Part shown: one piece after another, positions 47,367 to 55,837 of the stretch
Layout: every line of letters begins with the position of its first letter
How positions within the stretch are numbered: the first letter of the stretch is position 1
Notes under the pieces: model-generated
Database searches by the model: none
What the model saw: only the letters and a program-made list of their open reading frames with translations
What the model was told of the DNA's origin: nothing
From: Marihabitans asiaticum
GTDB lineage: Bacteria; Actinomycetota; Actinomycetes; Actinomycetales; Dermatophilaceae
Direction: 5' to 3'
Assembly: GCF_007828725.1 (NCBI RefSeq)
Contig: NZ_VIUW01000005.1
Coordinates: 1-64,000, forward strand
DNA: 64,000 nucleotides
Made by a program: the position numbers and the translations under genes

Positions 47367-48138
47367 CCCCACGCGACCCCCCATCACCAGGGTCGCCGTG
47401 CTCATCCCGACCTACAACGAGCGCGACAACCTGCCCCGGATCGTCGCCCGGGTGCGCGACGCCGTCCCCGCTGCCGACGTCGTGGTGCTCGACGACAACA
47501 GCCCGGACGGGACGGGTGAGGTGGCCGACTCTCTGGCCGAGCGCGACCCGCAGGTGCACGTCCTGCACCGAGCGGGCAAGGAGGGGCTGGGCGCCGCCTA
47601 CCTCGCCGGCTTCCGCTGGGCGCTGGATCGCGGCTACGACGCGGTCGTCGAGATGGACGCCGACGGCTCGCACCGACCCGAGGACCTGCCCCGCCTGCTC
47701 GACGCAGCCGCGGATGCCGACCTCGTCATCGGGTCGCGCTACGTCCGCGGCGGCACGGTGGTGAACTGGCCGCTGAGCCGCAAGGCGATCTCGATGGGGG
47801 GCAACCTCTACATCCGCGCCATCCTCGGGATGCCGGTCAACGACGCGACCGCCGGCTACCGGGTCTACCGGGCCGAGACGCTCGAGGCGATCGGGCTGGA
47901 CCAGATCGAGAGCGCCGGCTACGTCTTCCAGACCGACCTCACGGTGCGCACGGTGCGCGCCGGGATGACCGTCGTCGAGGTGCCGATCACCTTCGTCGAG
48001 CGGGAGGTCGGCGAGTCCAAGATGGACGGCGACGTCGTCAAGGAGTCGATGCGCCGGATCACCGGCTGGGGCGTCGATCACCGGCGCCGACAGGTCGGCT
48101 CGCTGCTGCACCGGGAGCGGACATGGCACCGGCTGTGA
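47353..48138 (+). CDS. ppm1: Polyprenol monophosphomannose synthase
   Basis: 261 residues, GT2 fold. VAVLIPTYNERDNLPRIVAR, DDNSPDGTGEVAD, the DXD in VVEMDADGSHRPEDLP and VGESKMDGDVVKES identify a dolichol-phosphate-mannose-synthase-type enzyme. Makes the lipid mannose donor for lipoglycans and O-mannosylation. Co-translated with lnt and overlapping fxsA by 16 bp. Confidence 0.94.
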   Translation: MTVPDPTRPPITRVAVLIPTYNERDNLPRIVARVRDAVPAADVVVLDDNSPDGTGEVADSLAERDPQVHVLHRAGKEGLGAAYLAGFRWALDRGYDAVVEMDADGSHRPEDLPRLLDAAADADLVIGSRYVRGGTVVNWPLSRKAISMGGNLYIRAILGMPVNDATAGYRVYRAETLEAIGLDQIESAGYVFQTDLTVRTVRAGMTVVEVPITFVEREVGESKMDGDVVKESMRRITGWGVDHRRRQVGSLLHRERTWHRL

Positions 48139-48686
48139 GGCAGGTGGGTGGAGGCGCGCCCCGGCGTCGCCGGTCCAGGGCGCCCTGGGTGCTCGCGCTG
48201 CTCGTCGGGCTGGTCGTCCTCGAGCTGGCGGTCATCGCGGCCGTGGGGGAGTGGATCGGGGCGCTTCGGACCGTGCTCGCGCTCGTGGCGCTGTCGCTGC
48301 TGGGCATGTGGATGCTCCGGCGCGAGGGTGCACGGACCTGGCGGGAGCTGCGGCGGGCCACCCGCAGCGGGCAGATGCCGAGCACGCAGATCGCCGACGC
48401 GATCCTCGTCCTCGTCGGTGGGGCGCTGCTCGTCGCCCCGGGCTTCGTCTCCGACGCGGTCGGGCTCGTCCTCATCCTGCCCTTCACCCGTCCGCTGGCT
48501 CGCCCGGTGCTGGCAGCGGCGATCGGGCGCAGGGTCTTCCGAGACCTCGGCGTGATCCAGGTGCGGACCACCTCGGGGTCGAGCGCCGCGGGCACCTCGG
48601 GTACCGCCGGTAGCGGTCGGCCCGGGCGAGCCGGCGGTCAGCGACGCGACGGGGAGGACGTCATCGAAGGCGAGATCATCGAGTAG
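48123..48686 (+). CDS. fxsA: FxsA family membrane protein
   Basis: 187 residues. Two to three N-terminal transmembrane helices, then the amphipathic ADAILVLVGGALLVAPGFVSD and GLVLILPFTRPLARP, the FxsA core; the tail is Gly/Ser/Arg-rich and ends EGEIIE. Known in E. coli for suppressing phage F exclusion; its cellular role is otherwise unknown. Last gene of the lnt-ppm1-fxsA unit. Confidence 0.9.
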   Translation: MAPAVRQVGGGAPRRRRSRAPWVLALLVGLVVLELAVIAAVGEWIGALRTVLALVALSLLGMWMLRREGARTWRELRRATRSGQMPSTQIADAILVLVGGALLVAPGFVSDAVGLVLILPFTRPLARPVLAAAIGRRVFRDLGVIQVRTTSGSSAAGTSGTAGSGRPGRAGGQRRDGEDVIEGEIIE

Positions 48687-48718
48687 CCGACGGGTTCCCC
48701 CTTCGCCGTCCTACGGCT
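48685..48718. terminator. Hairpin between convergent fxsA and rbpA
   Basis: AGCCG (48685-48689) pairs with CGGCT (48714-48718), and inner ACGG with CCGT, around a loop that contains the CCCCTTCG word. No T-tract. Could serve as a bidirectional barrier. Confidence 0.4.
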
Positions 48719-48731
48719 CGGCGCCGAAGGA

Positions 48732-49088
48732 TCAGGCGGAGCGCTTCTTGGTCTTCTCGCCGCGACGCTCGCGCAGCAGCTGCAGGCGCTCCTCGAGCAG
48801 CTCCTCGAGCTCGGGGACCGAACGACGCTCCAGCAGCATGTCCCAGTGGGTGCGGACCGGCTTGGTCGGCTTGAGTTCCGGCTCCGGGCCGTCCTCGAGC
48901 TTCGCGAGCTTGTTGCAGCGGCACTCCCACGTCGAGGGGATCTCGGCCTCGACCGAGAACGGCAGCTCGGTGCGGTGCCCGTCCTCGCAGACGTAGGCGA
49001 TCATCTGACGCTCGCTGGGGACGACGTTGTCGGTCGTCTCCATGCTGAAGGACACCATGCGGGTGCCGCGGAGAGTGCGCTCTGCCAT
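48732..49088 (-). CDS. rbpA: RNA polymerase-binding protein RbpA
   Basis: 118 residues. N-terminal tail (MAERTLRGTRMVSFSMETTD), zinc-binding core (YVCEDGHRTELPFS and WECRCNK supply Cys/His ligands), basic linker (KPTKPVRTHWDMLLERR) and C-terminal sigma-interaction helices. Stabilises the sigma-A/SigB holoenzyme and promotes open complexes. ATG at 49088. Upstream promoter matches the SigR/SigH oxidative-stress consensus. Confidence 0.95.
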   Translation of the reverse strand: MAERTLRGTRMVSFSMETTDNVVPSERQMIAYVCEDGHRTELPFSVEAEIPSTWECRCNKLAKLEDGPEPELKPTKPVRTHWDMLLERRSVPELEELLEERLQLLRERRGEKTKKRSA

Positions 49089-49147
49089 GTGTGGATGCTC
49101 CTCGTCGTGCTCGCCGTGCGCCGCCAAAGATGGGGGCACCCGCGAAC

Positions 49148-49174
49148 AACGCTTGTCGGCCTGTCGTTTGTTCC
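49148..49174 (-). promoter_or_regulatory. SigR/SigH-type promoter of rbpA
   Basis: On the minus strand GGAAC (49174-49170) is followed after 19 nt by GTT (49150-49148). This fits the GGAAY-N18-19-GTT consensus of the thiol-oxidative-stress ECF sigma factors SigR (Streptomyces) and SigH (Mycobacterium). It would give a leader of about 50 nt. Streptomyces rbpA is a known SigR target. Confidence 0.6.
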
Positions 49175-49347
49175 GACGCGGCACCCTCGATCAGTTGCTG
49201 CATCGAGGAGGAAGATCACGTGGGGCGACGGCCTCGTCACCGCGCCGTGACAGGTGATCCCCTCCGCCCGCGCCGGGCAGTCCCACAGAATAGCGGAGAT
49301 CGGTCGTGTCGCGCACATCCCCGGCGGTCCGCCGGTACGGTCAGCGC

Positions 49348-50724
49348 GTGAACCGTGAACCGGCCGCCGTCGATACCTCCCGCGAGGCGGACCTCGCCCC
49401 ACCAGGCTCTGCTCTCGAGCGAGAGGGGACGGGGAGCACCAAGGGCAAGATCGTCTCGTGGGCCATGTGGGACTGGGGGAGCCAGCCGTTCAACACGGTG
49501 ATCATCACCTTCGTCTTCGCCGTCTACATCACCAGCGAGAGCTTCGGCGACACCAACACCACCTCGACCGCGCTCGCGATCGCCACCGGGCTGTCCGGGC
49601 TGCTCGTGGCGGTCCTGGCGCCCGTGCTGGGACAGAACTCGGACCGCAGCGGCCGGACCGTGCGCAACCTGCGGATCCAGACCTGGCTGCTGGCCGCGCT
49701 CGCAGCGTCGCTGTACTTCGTCAAGCCCGAGCCGGGGTACCTCGTGCTCGGCCTGGTGCTCTTCAGCATCGGCTCGATCGTCTCCGAGATCGCCGGCGTG
49801 AACTACAACGCCACGATCGAGCAGGTCGCGGCGCCGCGCAACGTCGGCCGGGTCTCCGGCTTCGGGTGGGGGATGGGCTACCTCGGCGGGATCCTCGTGC
49901 TGCTCCTGCTGAACTTCGCCTTCATCGCACCGGAGCGAGGGCTGTTCGGGGTGAGCAACGACGAGGCGATCGACATCCGGGTGTCGATGATCGTGTGCGG
50001 CCTGTGGATCCTGCTCTTCACCATCCCCACCTTCGTGGTGCTGCGGGACCGCCCGCGTGAGCGCGCGCCGCGGGTCGGTCTGGTCGAGAGCTACCGGCTG
50101 CTCTTCACCTCGGTCAAGGCGCTGTGGTCCCGCTCGCGCAACACCGTGTACTTCCTCCTCGCCTCCGCGCTCTTCCGTGACGGGCTCGCCGGGGTCTTCG
50201 CGTTCGGCGCGGTGCTGGCTGCCGGCACCTTCGGCATGACCGCCGGGGAGGTGATCATCTTCGGCGCGGCGGCGAACGTCGTCGCCGGGGTCAGCACGAT
50301 GGCCTTCGGGCTGCTCGACGACCGGATCGGACCGAAGGGCGTCATCGTCATCAGCCTCGTCGCGCTCGTGGCGATCGGGTTGGCAATCTTCGTCCTGCAC
50401 GACGGGGGCAAGCCGGTCTTCTGGAGCCTCGGGCTGGTCATGACTGCCTTCGTGGGCCCGGCGCAGGCGGCCTCACGCAGCTTCCTCGCGCGGCTCATCC
50501 CGGAGGGCAAGTCCGGAGAGATCTTCGGTCTCTACGCCACGACCGGGCGCGCGGTGTCCTTCCTCAGCCCGCTCGCCTTCGCCGCCTTCATCGCCCTCGG
50601 CTCGGCGGTGACGGGGGAGGACAACACCCAGTACTGGGGCATCCTGGGGATCGCGCTGGTGCTGCTGGCGGGACTCGCGCTGCTGCTACCGGTGAAGGGC
50701 GAGGCACCGGCCCAGCGGACCTGA
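49348..50724 (+). CDS. MFS transporter (UMF1/Atg22-like family)
   Basis: 458 residues, about 12 transmembrane segments, with KIVSWAMWDWGSQPFNTVI at the first helix and EIAGVNYNATIEQVAAPRNVGRVSGFGWGMGYLGG (seen as NVGRVSGFGWGMGYLGG) at helix 5, marks of the UMF1 group. Probably exports amino acids or another small solute. GTG start at 49348 is supported by TACGGT at 49336-49341, 6 nt upstream. The 259-bp gap to rbpA holds the rbpA promoter and no further gene I can support. Confidence 0.88.
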   Translation: MNREPAAVDTSREADLAPPGSALEREGTGSTKGKIVSWAMWDWGSQPFNTVIITFVFAVYITSESFGDTNTTSTALAIATGLSGLLVAVLAPVLGQNSDRSGRTVRNLRIQTWLLAALAASLYFVKPEPGYLVLGLVLFSIGSIVSEIAGVNYNATIEQVAAPRNVGRVSGFGWGMGYLGGILVLLLLNFAFIAPERGLFGVSNDEAIDIRVSMIVCGLWILLFTIPTFVVLRDRPRERAPRVGLVESYRLLFTSVKALWSRSRNTVYFLLASALFRDGLAGVFAFGAVLAAGTFGMTAGEVIIFGAAANVVAGVSTMAFGLLDDRIGPKGVIVISLVALVAIGLAIFVLHDGGKPVFWSLGLVMTAFVGPAQAASRSFLARLIPEGKSGEIFGLYATTGRAVSFLSPLAFAAFIALGSAVTGEDNTQYWGILGIALVLLAGLALLLPVKGEAPAQRT

Positions 50725-50758
50725 GCTGCGCCTGCTGCACCGCGGCGGGTCGGCTCGC

Positions 50759-52033
50759 TCAGCCGGCGTACTCCCAGTGCCACGGCTCCGGCAGGGCTCC
50801 GCCGGCCTGTGCCCAGGACGGGTGGAACCAGCCGTACAGCGGCGCGTTCTGCCGCATCCAGGCGTGAGCCGCGGAGCCGAAGTTGTTGATGCCGCCGCAC
50901 AGGTCGAGGGCCTTGCCCAGACCGTGGTTGCTCGTCCCCGGCGCGGCCGCCCAGCCGCCGCGCTGGGACTTGATGATCACCTGCTCGGAGTACGACCGGT
51001 AGCTGTCGGTGATGCAGATAGGCGAGCCCATGTCGCGTGCGTACGCCTTGGTCATCGCGTTGAAGGCCGCGGCGGCCTCCGGCCGCAGGGACTCGCCGGC
51101 GGCCCCGAGCAGCGGGCAGAGGCCGTTCGGGGGGATCTGGCCGTTGGGGTAGAGCTCGTTGTTGTTCGAGCACGGCGTGCCGCCCTCGAAGGCCTTGACG
51201 TCCTGACCGGCCTGCTCCATCGCATCGGTCAGGGCCTGCTGCGCGTCCTGGGCGTCGGAGTCGACGAAGCCGAAGAGCTGCTGGGCCAGGGGGCCGGCCT
51301 TCTCCAGCTCCTCGGCGTGATCCGCACGCAGCGCCTCGATGCGGTCCTTGCGCGCCTCGACGACCGAGTCGAGCTCCTTGCGCGCCGCGTCGGCCTCGTC
51401 CTTGGCCTTCTCGGCGCGCTTCTCGGCCTTCTCGGCCTTGCGGGCCAGCTGGGCCTGCCCGATGGCCTCCAGGCGGACGAGGTCGACCGAGTGGATCCGC
51501 TCCTCGGTGAGGTAGCTGAGGTCGCCCGCGGAGTCGCCGGCGGCGCTGGGCTTCTTGGACATGATGTTGAGGAAGGCCAGGGTGTCGCTGTAGCCGCCGG
51601 CCTCGGTGTAGGTGTCGACCGCCCACTCACGCAGGTCCTCGCGTCCCGCCTCGAGGCGCTCGCGCAGTCGTCGAGCCTCCTCGCGGGCCTCGTCGGCCTC
51701 GTCCTTGGCGTCCTGGTAGCGCTCCTGAGCCTCGGAGTACTTCTGCAGCAGCTCGTTGGCCTTCTTCGAGTCCGCCTCGAGCGCCTCGACCTCGGCCGCG
51801 ATCGCCTTGTTGTCCTTACGGATCTTCTCCGCCAGCTCGCGGGCTGCGGCCACCTGGTCGCTCACCTGCCCCGAGCTCAGCGACTCCGAGTGGTCGGAAG
51901 CCTGGCCAGCAGCACCCGACGTCGGATCGGCAGGGGCGACCGGCTCTGCGGAGGCGGTGCCGAGGGGAAGGGTGAAGGCCAGGGCAAGGGCGGCCGTGGC
52001 GGCCGCACGGCGGCGCGAGAAGCGGTCTGGCAC
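50759..52033 (-). CDS. Secreted coiled-coil protein with VanY-type D,D-carboxypeptidase domain
   Basis: 424 residues. Sec signal peptide (about 1-29, ending TASA), long coiled coil (about 60-250, rich in Glu, Lys and Ala), then a C-terminal peptidase M15/VanY domain with SNHGLGKALDLCG (zinc His and Asp) and EPWHWEYAG (catalytic Glu and His). The layout resembles divisome-linked hydrolases where the coiled coil tethers or autoinhibits. Acts on peptidoglycan stem peptides outside the membrane. Confidence 0.9.
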   Translation of the reverse strand: MPDRFSRRRAAATAALALAFTLPLGTASAEPVAPADPTSGAAGQASDHSESLSSGQVSDQVAAARELAEKIRKDNKAIAAEVEALEADSKKANELLQKYSEAQERYQDAKDEADEAREEARRLRERLEAGREDLREWAVDTYTEAGGYSDTLAFLNIMSKKPSAAGDSAGDLSYLTEERIHSVDLVRLEAIGQAQLARKAEKAEKRAEKAKDEADAARKELDSVVEARKDRIEALRADHAEELEKAGPLAQQLFGFVDSDAQDAQQALTDAMEQAGQDVKAFEGGTPCSNNNELYPNGQIPPNGLCPLLGAAGESLRPEAAAAFNAMTKAYARDMGSPICITDSYRSYSEQVIIKSQRGGWAAAPGTSNHGLGKALDLCGGINNFGSAAHAWMRQNAPLYGWFHPSWAQAGGALPEPWHWEYAG

Positions 52034-52081
52034 GGGGTCGTGGTCCTCGGGATGTCAGGGGTCGTCAGGGATCGATCACCC

Positions 52082-52112
52082 ATGATAGTGGGCTGAGACC
52101 GTTTTGTTACAA
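52082..52112 (-). promoter_or_regulatory. Possible promoter of the VanY-like gene
   Basis: Minus-strand TTGTAA (52112-52107) and TATCAT (52087-52082) with a 19-nt spacer lie in the 73-bp gap upstream. The implied leader is about 45 nt. Spacing is long, so confidence is low. Confidence 0.35.
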
Positions 52113-53243
52113 CTTCTCCACAGTCTGCCCTCGTCGCAGGAGTGCGACGACCTCGTGATGGCGGGTCTGGGGGAACATGTCGACCAGGCGTGCCTCGAGC
52201 ACGGACCAGGCCGGCATGGCCGCGATGTCGCGGGTCAGGGTGTCGACGTTGCAGCTGGAGTAGATGACCCAGCGGGCTGGGCTGGAGTCGATCCGCTCGG
52301 TGAGGTCGCCGATGCCGCGACGCGGCGGGTTGACGACGACGAGGTCGGCATCGAGCCTCGCCGTGCCGGCGTCCGCGCAGGTGAAGGTCGCGGCCCGGAG
52401 CCCGAGCTCGTCGGCGGTGGCGCGCGCCGACCGGACGGCCGCGGCGGAGACCTCCACGCCGTGCACGGGGGCGTGGGGCGCGGCGACGGCCGCCGCGAGG
52501 GCGAAGCCGCCCACGCCGCAGTAGAGGTCGAGGACCGAGGCCGGACCGACCCGGCCTACCCACCCCTTCGCCGTCTCGTACAGCGCTGCCGCCCCTGAGG
52601 TCTGGGTCTGGAAGAAGCCGCCTGGGCCGAGGCGAAGGGGGAGGCTTGCGACATCCATCACGAGGTAGCGCCGCTCGGTCAGCACGACCTCCTCCGGTCC
52701 CTCGAGGATCGCCTTGTGTTCCGGCTGGAGGTTGACGCTCACCACTGAGGCCGCAGGTAGCGCGGCCTGCAGCCGGGGGAGCGCCTCGTGCAGGCGGGGG
52801 AGATGACGGCGGGAGCGCAGGACGAAGCGGACCATCAGCTCCCCGCGGGGGCTGAGCGTGATGATCAGGTGCTTGAGCTCACCGCGTCGCCGTGGCACGT
52901 CGTAGGGCGGCACCTGCAACCTGTCCAGCATCTCCTTGAGCACCGGGAAGGACCGGGCCAGGGGAGCGGGGTAGAGGCCGCAGCCCTGCAGGTCGATCCC
53001 CGCGCCGTCGCGGCCGAGGATCCCGAGCGTGATGTCGCCGGGGACGCCGCCGACGACGAGCTTGGCCTTGTTCCGGAAGCCGGCCTCGGGTCCGACCCAC
53101 GGCTCCAGCCAGCGGACGTCGGGCGCGACGAGGTCGAGCGCCGCCGCGACGGTGCCCTGCTTGTCGCGCACCTGCTCCTCGTGCGGCACCCCCATCAGCG
53201 TGCAGGAGCGGCAGAGCCCCGCGTCGAAGTAGTCGCACTGCAC
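52107..53243 (-). CDS. rlmC: 23S rRNA (uracil-C5)-methyltransferase RlmC-like
   Basis: 378 residues of the TrmA/RlmC/RlmD family. N-terminal iron-sulfur Cys set C3, C11 and C14 (CDYFDAGLCRSC) plus a later Cys in GCGLYP; SAM-binding LDLYCGVGGFALAAA; VVVNPPRRG; nucleophile in YSSCNVDTLTRD. The short form without a TRAM domain fits RlmC (U747) best. GTG start. Confidence 0.9.
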   Translation of the reverse strand: MQCDYFDAGLCRSCTLMGVPHEEQVRDKQGTVAAALDLVAPDVRWLEPWVGPEAGFRNKAKLVVGGVPGDITLGILGRDGAGIDLQGCGLYPAPLARSFPVLKEMLDRLQVPPYDVPRRRGELKHLIITLSPRGELMVRFVLRSRRHLPRLHEALPRLQAALPAASVVSVNLQPEHKAILEGPEEVVLTERRYLVMDVASLPLRLGPGGFFQTQTSGAAALYETAKGWVGRVGPASVLDLYCGVGGFALAAAVAAPHAPVHGVEVSAAAVRSARATADELGLRAATFTCADAGTARLDADLVVVNPPRRGIGDLTERIDSSPARWVIYSSCNVDTLTRDIAAMPAWSVLEARLVDMFPQTRHHEVVALLRRGQTVEKL

Positions 53244-53358
53244 CGGGTCATCGTGCCAGGGGCCCTTTCATCCACAGTCCTGCGGCGCGGGTCTGGCTCG
53301 TCCACAGGCCGGCCGCGCCGGTCGTTCGGCGCACCCGAGAGGGCGCAGCATCGCCACC

Positions 53359-53694
53359 ATGACTCCCACGGCACCCCCTTCGCCAGACCACCAGAGCGAC
53401 GTCAACCGGGTCGAGCTCGCCGGCCGGGTGAGCGGCGACCCGCAACAGCGTGAGCTGCCCAGCGGCGACCCGCTCGTGACGCTGCGGCTCGTCGTGACCC
53501 GCGACGGGGGCGGACCGGTCGACACCATCGACCTTGCCTGCTGGTCGGCTCGCGCGCGTCGGACGGCCTCGCGCCTGGTCGACGGGGACCGGGTCACGGT
53601 CGACGGCCAGCTGCGCCGGCGCTTCTTCCGCACGCCGGGTGGACCGGCCAGTCGCTACGAGGTCGAGGTCGGCACCATCAGCCGCCGTCGCTAA
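53359..53694 (+). CDS. Single-stranded DNA-binding-like protein (short OB-fold)
   Basis: 111 residues with one SSB OB-fold: NRVELAGRVSGDPQQRELPSG, LVTLRLVVTRDGGG, IDLACWSARARRTASRL and RRRFFRTPGG. It is shorter than housekeeping Ssb and lacks the acidic DDDIPF-type C-terminal tip that recruits partners, so it is an accessory SSB-like paralogue. Confidence 0.88.
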   Translation: MTPTAPPSPDHQSDVNRVELAGRVSGDPQQRELPSGDPLVTLRLVVTRDGGGPVDTIDLACWSARARRTASRLVDGDRVTVDGQLRRRFFRTPGGPASRYEVEVGTISRRR

Positions 53695-53714
53695 CGGGTG
53701 CCTACTCTGTCGGC

Positions 53715-55040
53715 ATGGATGCCGCCCTGCTGACCAACATCGGCCTCGTTCTTCTCTTCGTCCTCATCGGGGGAGTCTTCGCCGCGACCGAGATGGCGAT
53801 CGTGTCGCTGCGGCCGGGTCAGGTCGACGACATCGAGCAGGAGGGGGCCAAGGGGGAGAAGATCGCCGCTCTCGTCCGAGACCCCAACCGATTCCTCTCG
53901 GCGGTCCAGGTCGGGGTGACCGTCGCGGGCTTCTTCTCGTCCGCCTTCGGTGGTGCCACGATCTCGCCCTACCTGGCCGGCTGGCTCGAGAGTCTCGGCT
54001 TGGCATCCGGGGTCGCGGGGCCCCTTGCCCTGGTCCTGATGACCCTGCTCATCGCCTATCTCTCCCTGGTCCTGGGCGAGCTGGTGCCCAAGCGGCTCGC
54101 GATGCAGCGATCCGCGGGCTTCACCAAGGTCCTCGCGCCGCCGCTGGGCATCTTCGCCACGATGCTCACACCGGTCATCTGGCTGCTCTCGGTCTCGACC
54201 AACCTCGTCGTGCGGCTGCTGGGAGGCGACCCGGACGCCACGAGCGACGAGATGACGATCGAGGAGCTGCGGCGGGCGGTGATCGACAACGACGAGCTGC
54301 GCCCCTACAGCCGCGAGATCCTCGACGACGTCTTCCGCGCGAGCGAGCGCACGCTGGGCGATGTCATGCGTCCGCGACCCGATGTCGACTTCGTCGAGGC
54401 CGAGAGCACCATCGCCGAGGTCGCGGACTTCATCGCCACTTCGTCGCACAGCCGGTACCCGGTGATCGAGGACACCCTCGACGACGTGCTGGGACTGGTG
54501 CACATCCGCGACCTGCTCACCGTCCCCGCCGACGAGCGGGCGCAGACCCTGGTGCGCGAGCTCACGCGGGACATCACGGCACTGCCCGAGACCAAGCTCG
54601 TGCTGCCCACCCTGAAGCTCATGCGCGAGGACAAGACCCAGATGGCGCTCGTGATCGACGAGCACGGTGGGACCGCTGGTGTGGTCACCATCGAGGATCT
54701 CGTCGAGGAGGTCGTGGGGGAGATCTACGACGAGTACGACACCGACCCCGACCCCGAGGACGCGCTGGTGCACCAGGGGGGCAGCGCGCTCGTGCCGGGT
54801 GCCCTCATCGTCGAGGAGCTCGAGGAGGCGCTCGGGCTCTCGCTGCCGCAGGGCAGCTACGAGACCGTCGGCGGGCTCATCCTGGCGCGCCTCGGCCGGG
54901 TGGCCGAGATCGGCGACGAGGTCGAGCTCGACGGCGTGCGGCTGCAGGTCACTGCGGTGGAGGGTCGGCGGATCACCGAGGTGGAGGCCACCCGCGAGGC
55001 GCCGTCCGAGGGTGGGGTCGAGGAGGACGGCAGCGAGTGA
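53715..55040 (+). CDS. Hemolysin/CorC-family (CNNM) membrane protein
   Basis: 441 residues. N-terminal CNNM transmembrane domain (about 1-180; FAATEMAIVSLRPGQVDD, LGELVPKRLAMQ), paired CBS domains (about 205-330; HSRYPVIEDTLDDVLG, MALVIDEHGGTAGVVTIED), then a CorC/HlyC-type transporter-associated domain. Probably magnesium-related transport or sensing. ATG with TACTCT at 53703-53708, 6 nt upstream. Confidence 0.93.
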   Translation: MDAALLTNIGLVLLFVLIGGVFAATEMAIVSLRPGQVDDIEQEGAKGEKIAALVRDPNRFLSAVQVGVTVAGFFSSAFGGATISPYLAGWLESLGLASGVAGPLALVLMTLLIAYLSLVLGELVPKRLAMQRSAGFTKVLAPPLGIFATMLTPVIWLLSVSTNLVVRLLGGDPDATSDEMTIEELRRAVIDNDELRPYSREILDDVFRASERTLGDVMRPRPDVDFVEAESTIAEVADFIATSSHSRYPVIEDTLDDVLGLVHIRDLLTVPADERAQTLVRELTRDITALPETKLVLPTLKLMREDKTQMALVIDEHGGTAGVVTIEDLVEEVVGEIYDEYDTDPDPEDALVHQGGSALVPGALIVEELEEALGLSLPQGSYETVGGLILARLGRVAEIGDEVELDGVRLQVTAVEGRRITEVEATREAPSEGGVEEDGSE

Positions 55041-55082
55041 GCACGCGGTCGGACGCCCTCTGGGCGCGGCACTGACGGGCAG

Positions 55083-55124
55083 TTGAAGAGTCGCACATAC
55101 CTCCTTACACTCATGTAAGGAGGT
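55083..55124 (+). promoter_or_regulatory. Promoter and palindromic operator of the AbrB-PIN module
   Basis: TTGAAG (55083-55088), a 17-nt spacer and TACACT (55106-55111) form a near-canonical promoter. A perfect 11-bp inverted repeat, ACCTCCTTACA (55099-55109) and TGTAAGGAGGT (55114-55124), covers the -10 box and contains the ribosome site AAGGAGG. Binding of the antitoxin here would block initiation. Confidence 0.75.
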
Positions 55125-55129
55125 GCGGG

Positions 55130-55369
55130 ATGAGCACAGGAACGATGACGAGCAAGGGGCAGATCACCATCCCGAAGGACGTGCGTATCGCCTTGGGCCT
55201 GTCGCCGGGAGTCGTGGTGAGCTTCGTCCAGAACGGTGAGGGCGAGTACGTCATCAGCCGCGCGGGCACCTCGGCGAGCGACCTTGCAGGAGCGCTGAAG
55301 TACAGCGGCCAGCCGAAGACGCTCGACGAGATGGAGACGGCGATCGCCGAAGGCGCCACGGGACGGTGA
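55130..55369 (+). CDS. AbrB/MazE-family antitoxin
   Basis: 79 residues. N-terminal swapped-hairpin AbrB DNA-binding domain (TMTSKGQITIPKDVRIALGL) and a C-terminal toxin-binding tail. Good ribosome site AAGGAGG 6-12 nt before ATG. The stop overlaps the PIN toxin start by 4 bp, the usual antitoxin-toxin coupling. Confidence 0.92.
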   Translation: MSTGTMTSKGQITIPKDVRIALGLSPGVVVSFVQNGEGEYVISRAGTSASDLAGALKYSGQPKTLDEMETAIAEGATGR

Positions 55370-55755
55370 TCGGCTTCGACACCAACGTCGTCGTCCGACA
55401 CCTCGTCCAGGACGACCCTGCGCAAGCACGAGCGGCGACGATCGCCTTCGAACGGCTGTCGCCGAGCAACCCGGGCTTCCTGACGACCACCGTCCTCGTG
55501 GAGACCTACTGGGTCCTGACCCGGGCGTACCGGATCGCCCCGGGCACGGTGCTGGGAACCCTGCGAGACCTGGCGGACTGCGCAGAGATCGTCATCCAGG
55601 ACGAGCCGGAGGTCCGGGCAGCCTGGCGGCTGGCCGACGACGGCGCGGACTTCGCCGACGCGTTGATCAGCGCCGCCTGCAGCTCACGCGGGTGTGCCGC
55701 CGTGCTCAGCTTCGACCGCGCCGCTCAGGAGAGGCTGCGCTTCCAGCAGCCCTAG
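55366..55755 (+). CDS. PIN-domain toxin (VapC-like)
   Basis: 129 residues. PIN fold with acidic residues in IGFDTNVVVRHLVQDD, VLVETYWVL, DGADFADALI and LSFDRAA, the four-acid RNase site. Partner of the AbrB-type antitoxin. Likely a site-specific RNase acting on tRNA or rRNA; the target is unknown. Confidence 0.92.
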   Translation: MIGFDTNVVVRHLVQDDPAQARAATIAFERLSPSNPGFLTTTVLVETYWVLTRAYRIAPGTVLGTLRDLADCAEIVIQDEPEVRAAWRLADDGADFADALISAACSSRGCAAVLSFDRAAQERLRFQQP

Positions 55756-55791
55756 AGTGCTTGACCCGGGCTCGTCGCGCGCACGAGTAAC

Positions 55792-55820
55792 GCCGATAAG
55801 CGACATTATGTCACTTCGGC
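55792..55820. terminator. Hairpin between two convergent toxin genes
   Basis: GCCG (55792-55795) pairs with CGGC (55817-55820), and inner AAG and GACAT pair with CTT and ATGTC around a single T. It lies in an AT-richer 82-bp gap between convergent toxin genes and could act as a bidirectional terminator, though without a clean T-run. Confidence 0.5.
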
Positions 55821-55837
55821 ATTGAGCACTGCACGTC

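Noticed and set aside
52034-52106. Cyclic-di-AMP (ydaO-type) riboswitch upstream of the VanY-like peptidase
   Set aside because: Cell-wall hydrolases in actinobacteria often carry one, but the 73-bp gap is too short and lacks the conserved motifs.
55099-55124. The antitoxin palindrome as an RNA hairpin hiding the ribosome site
   Set aside because: The likely -10 box lies inside the palindrome, so the transcript would start in or after the right arm and could not form the hairpin; a DNA operator is the simpler reading.
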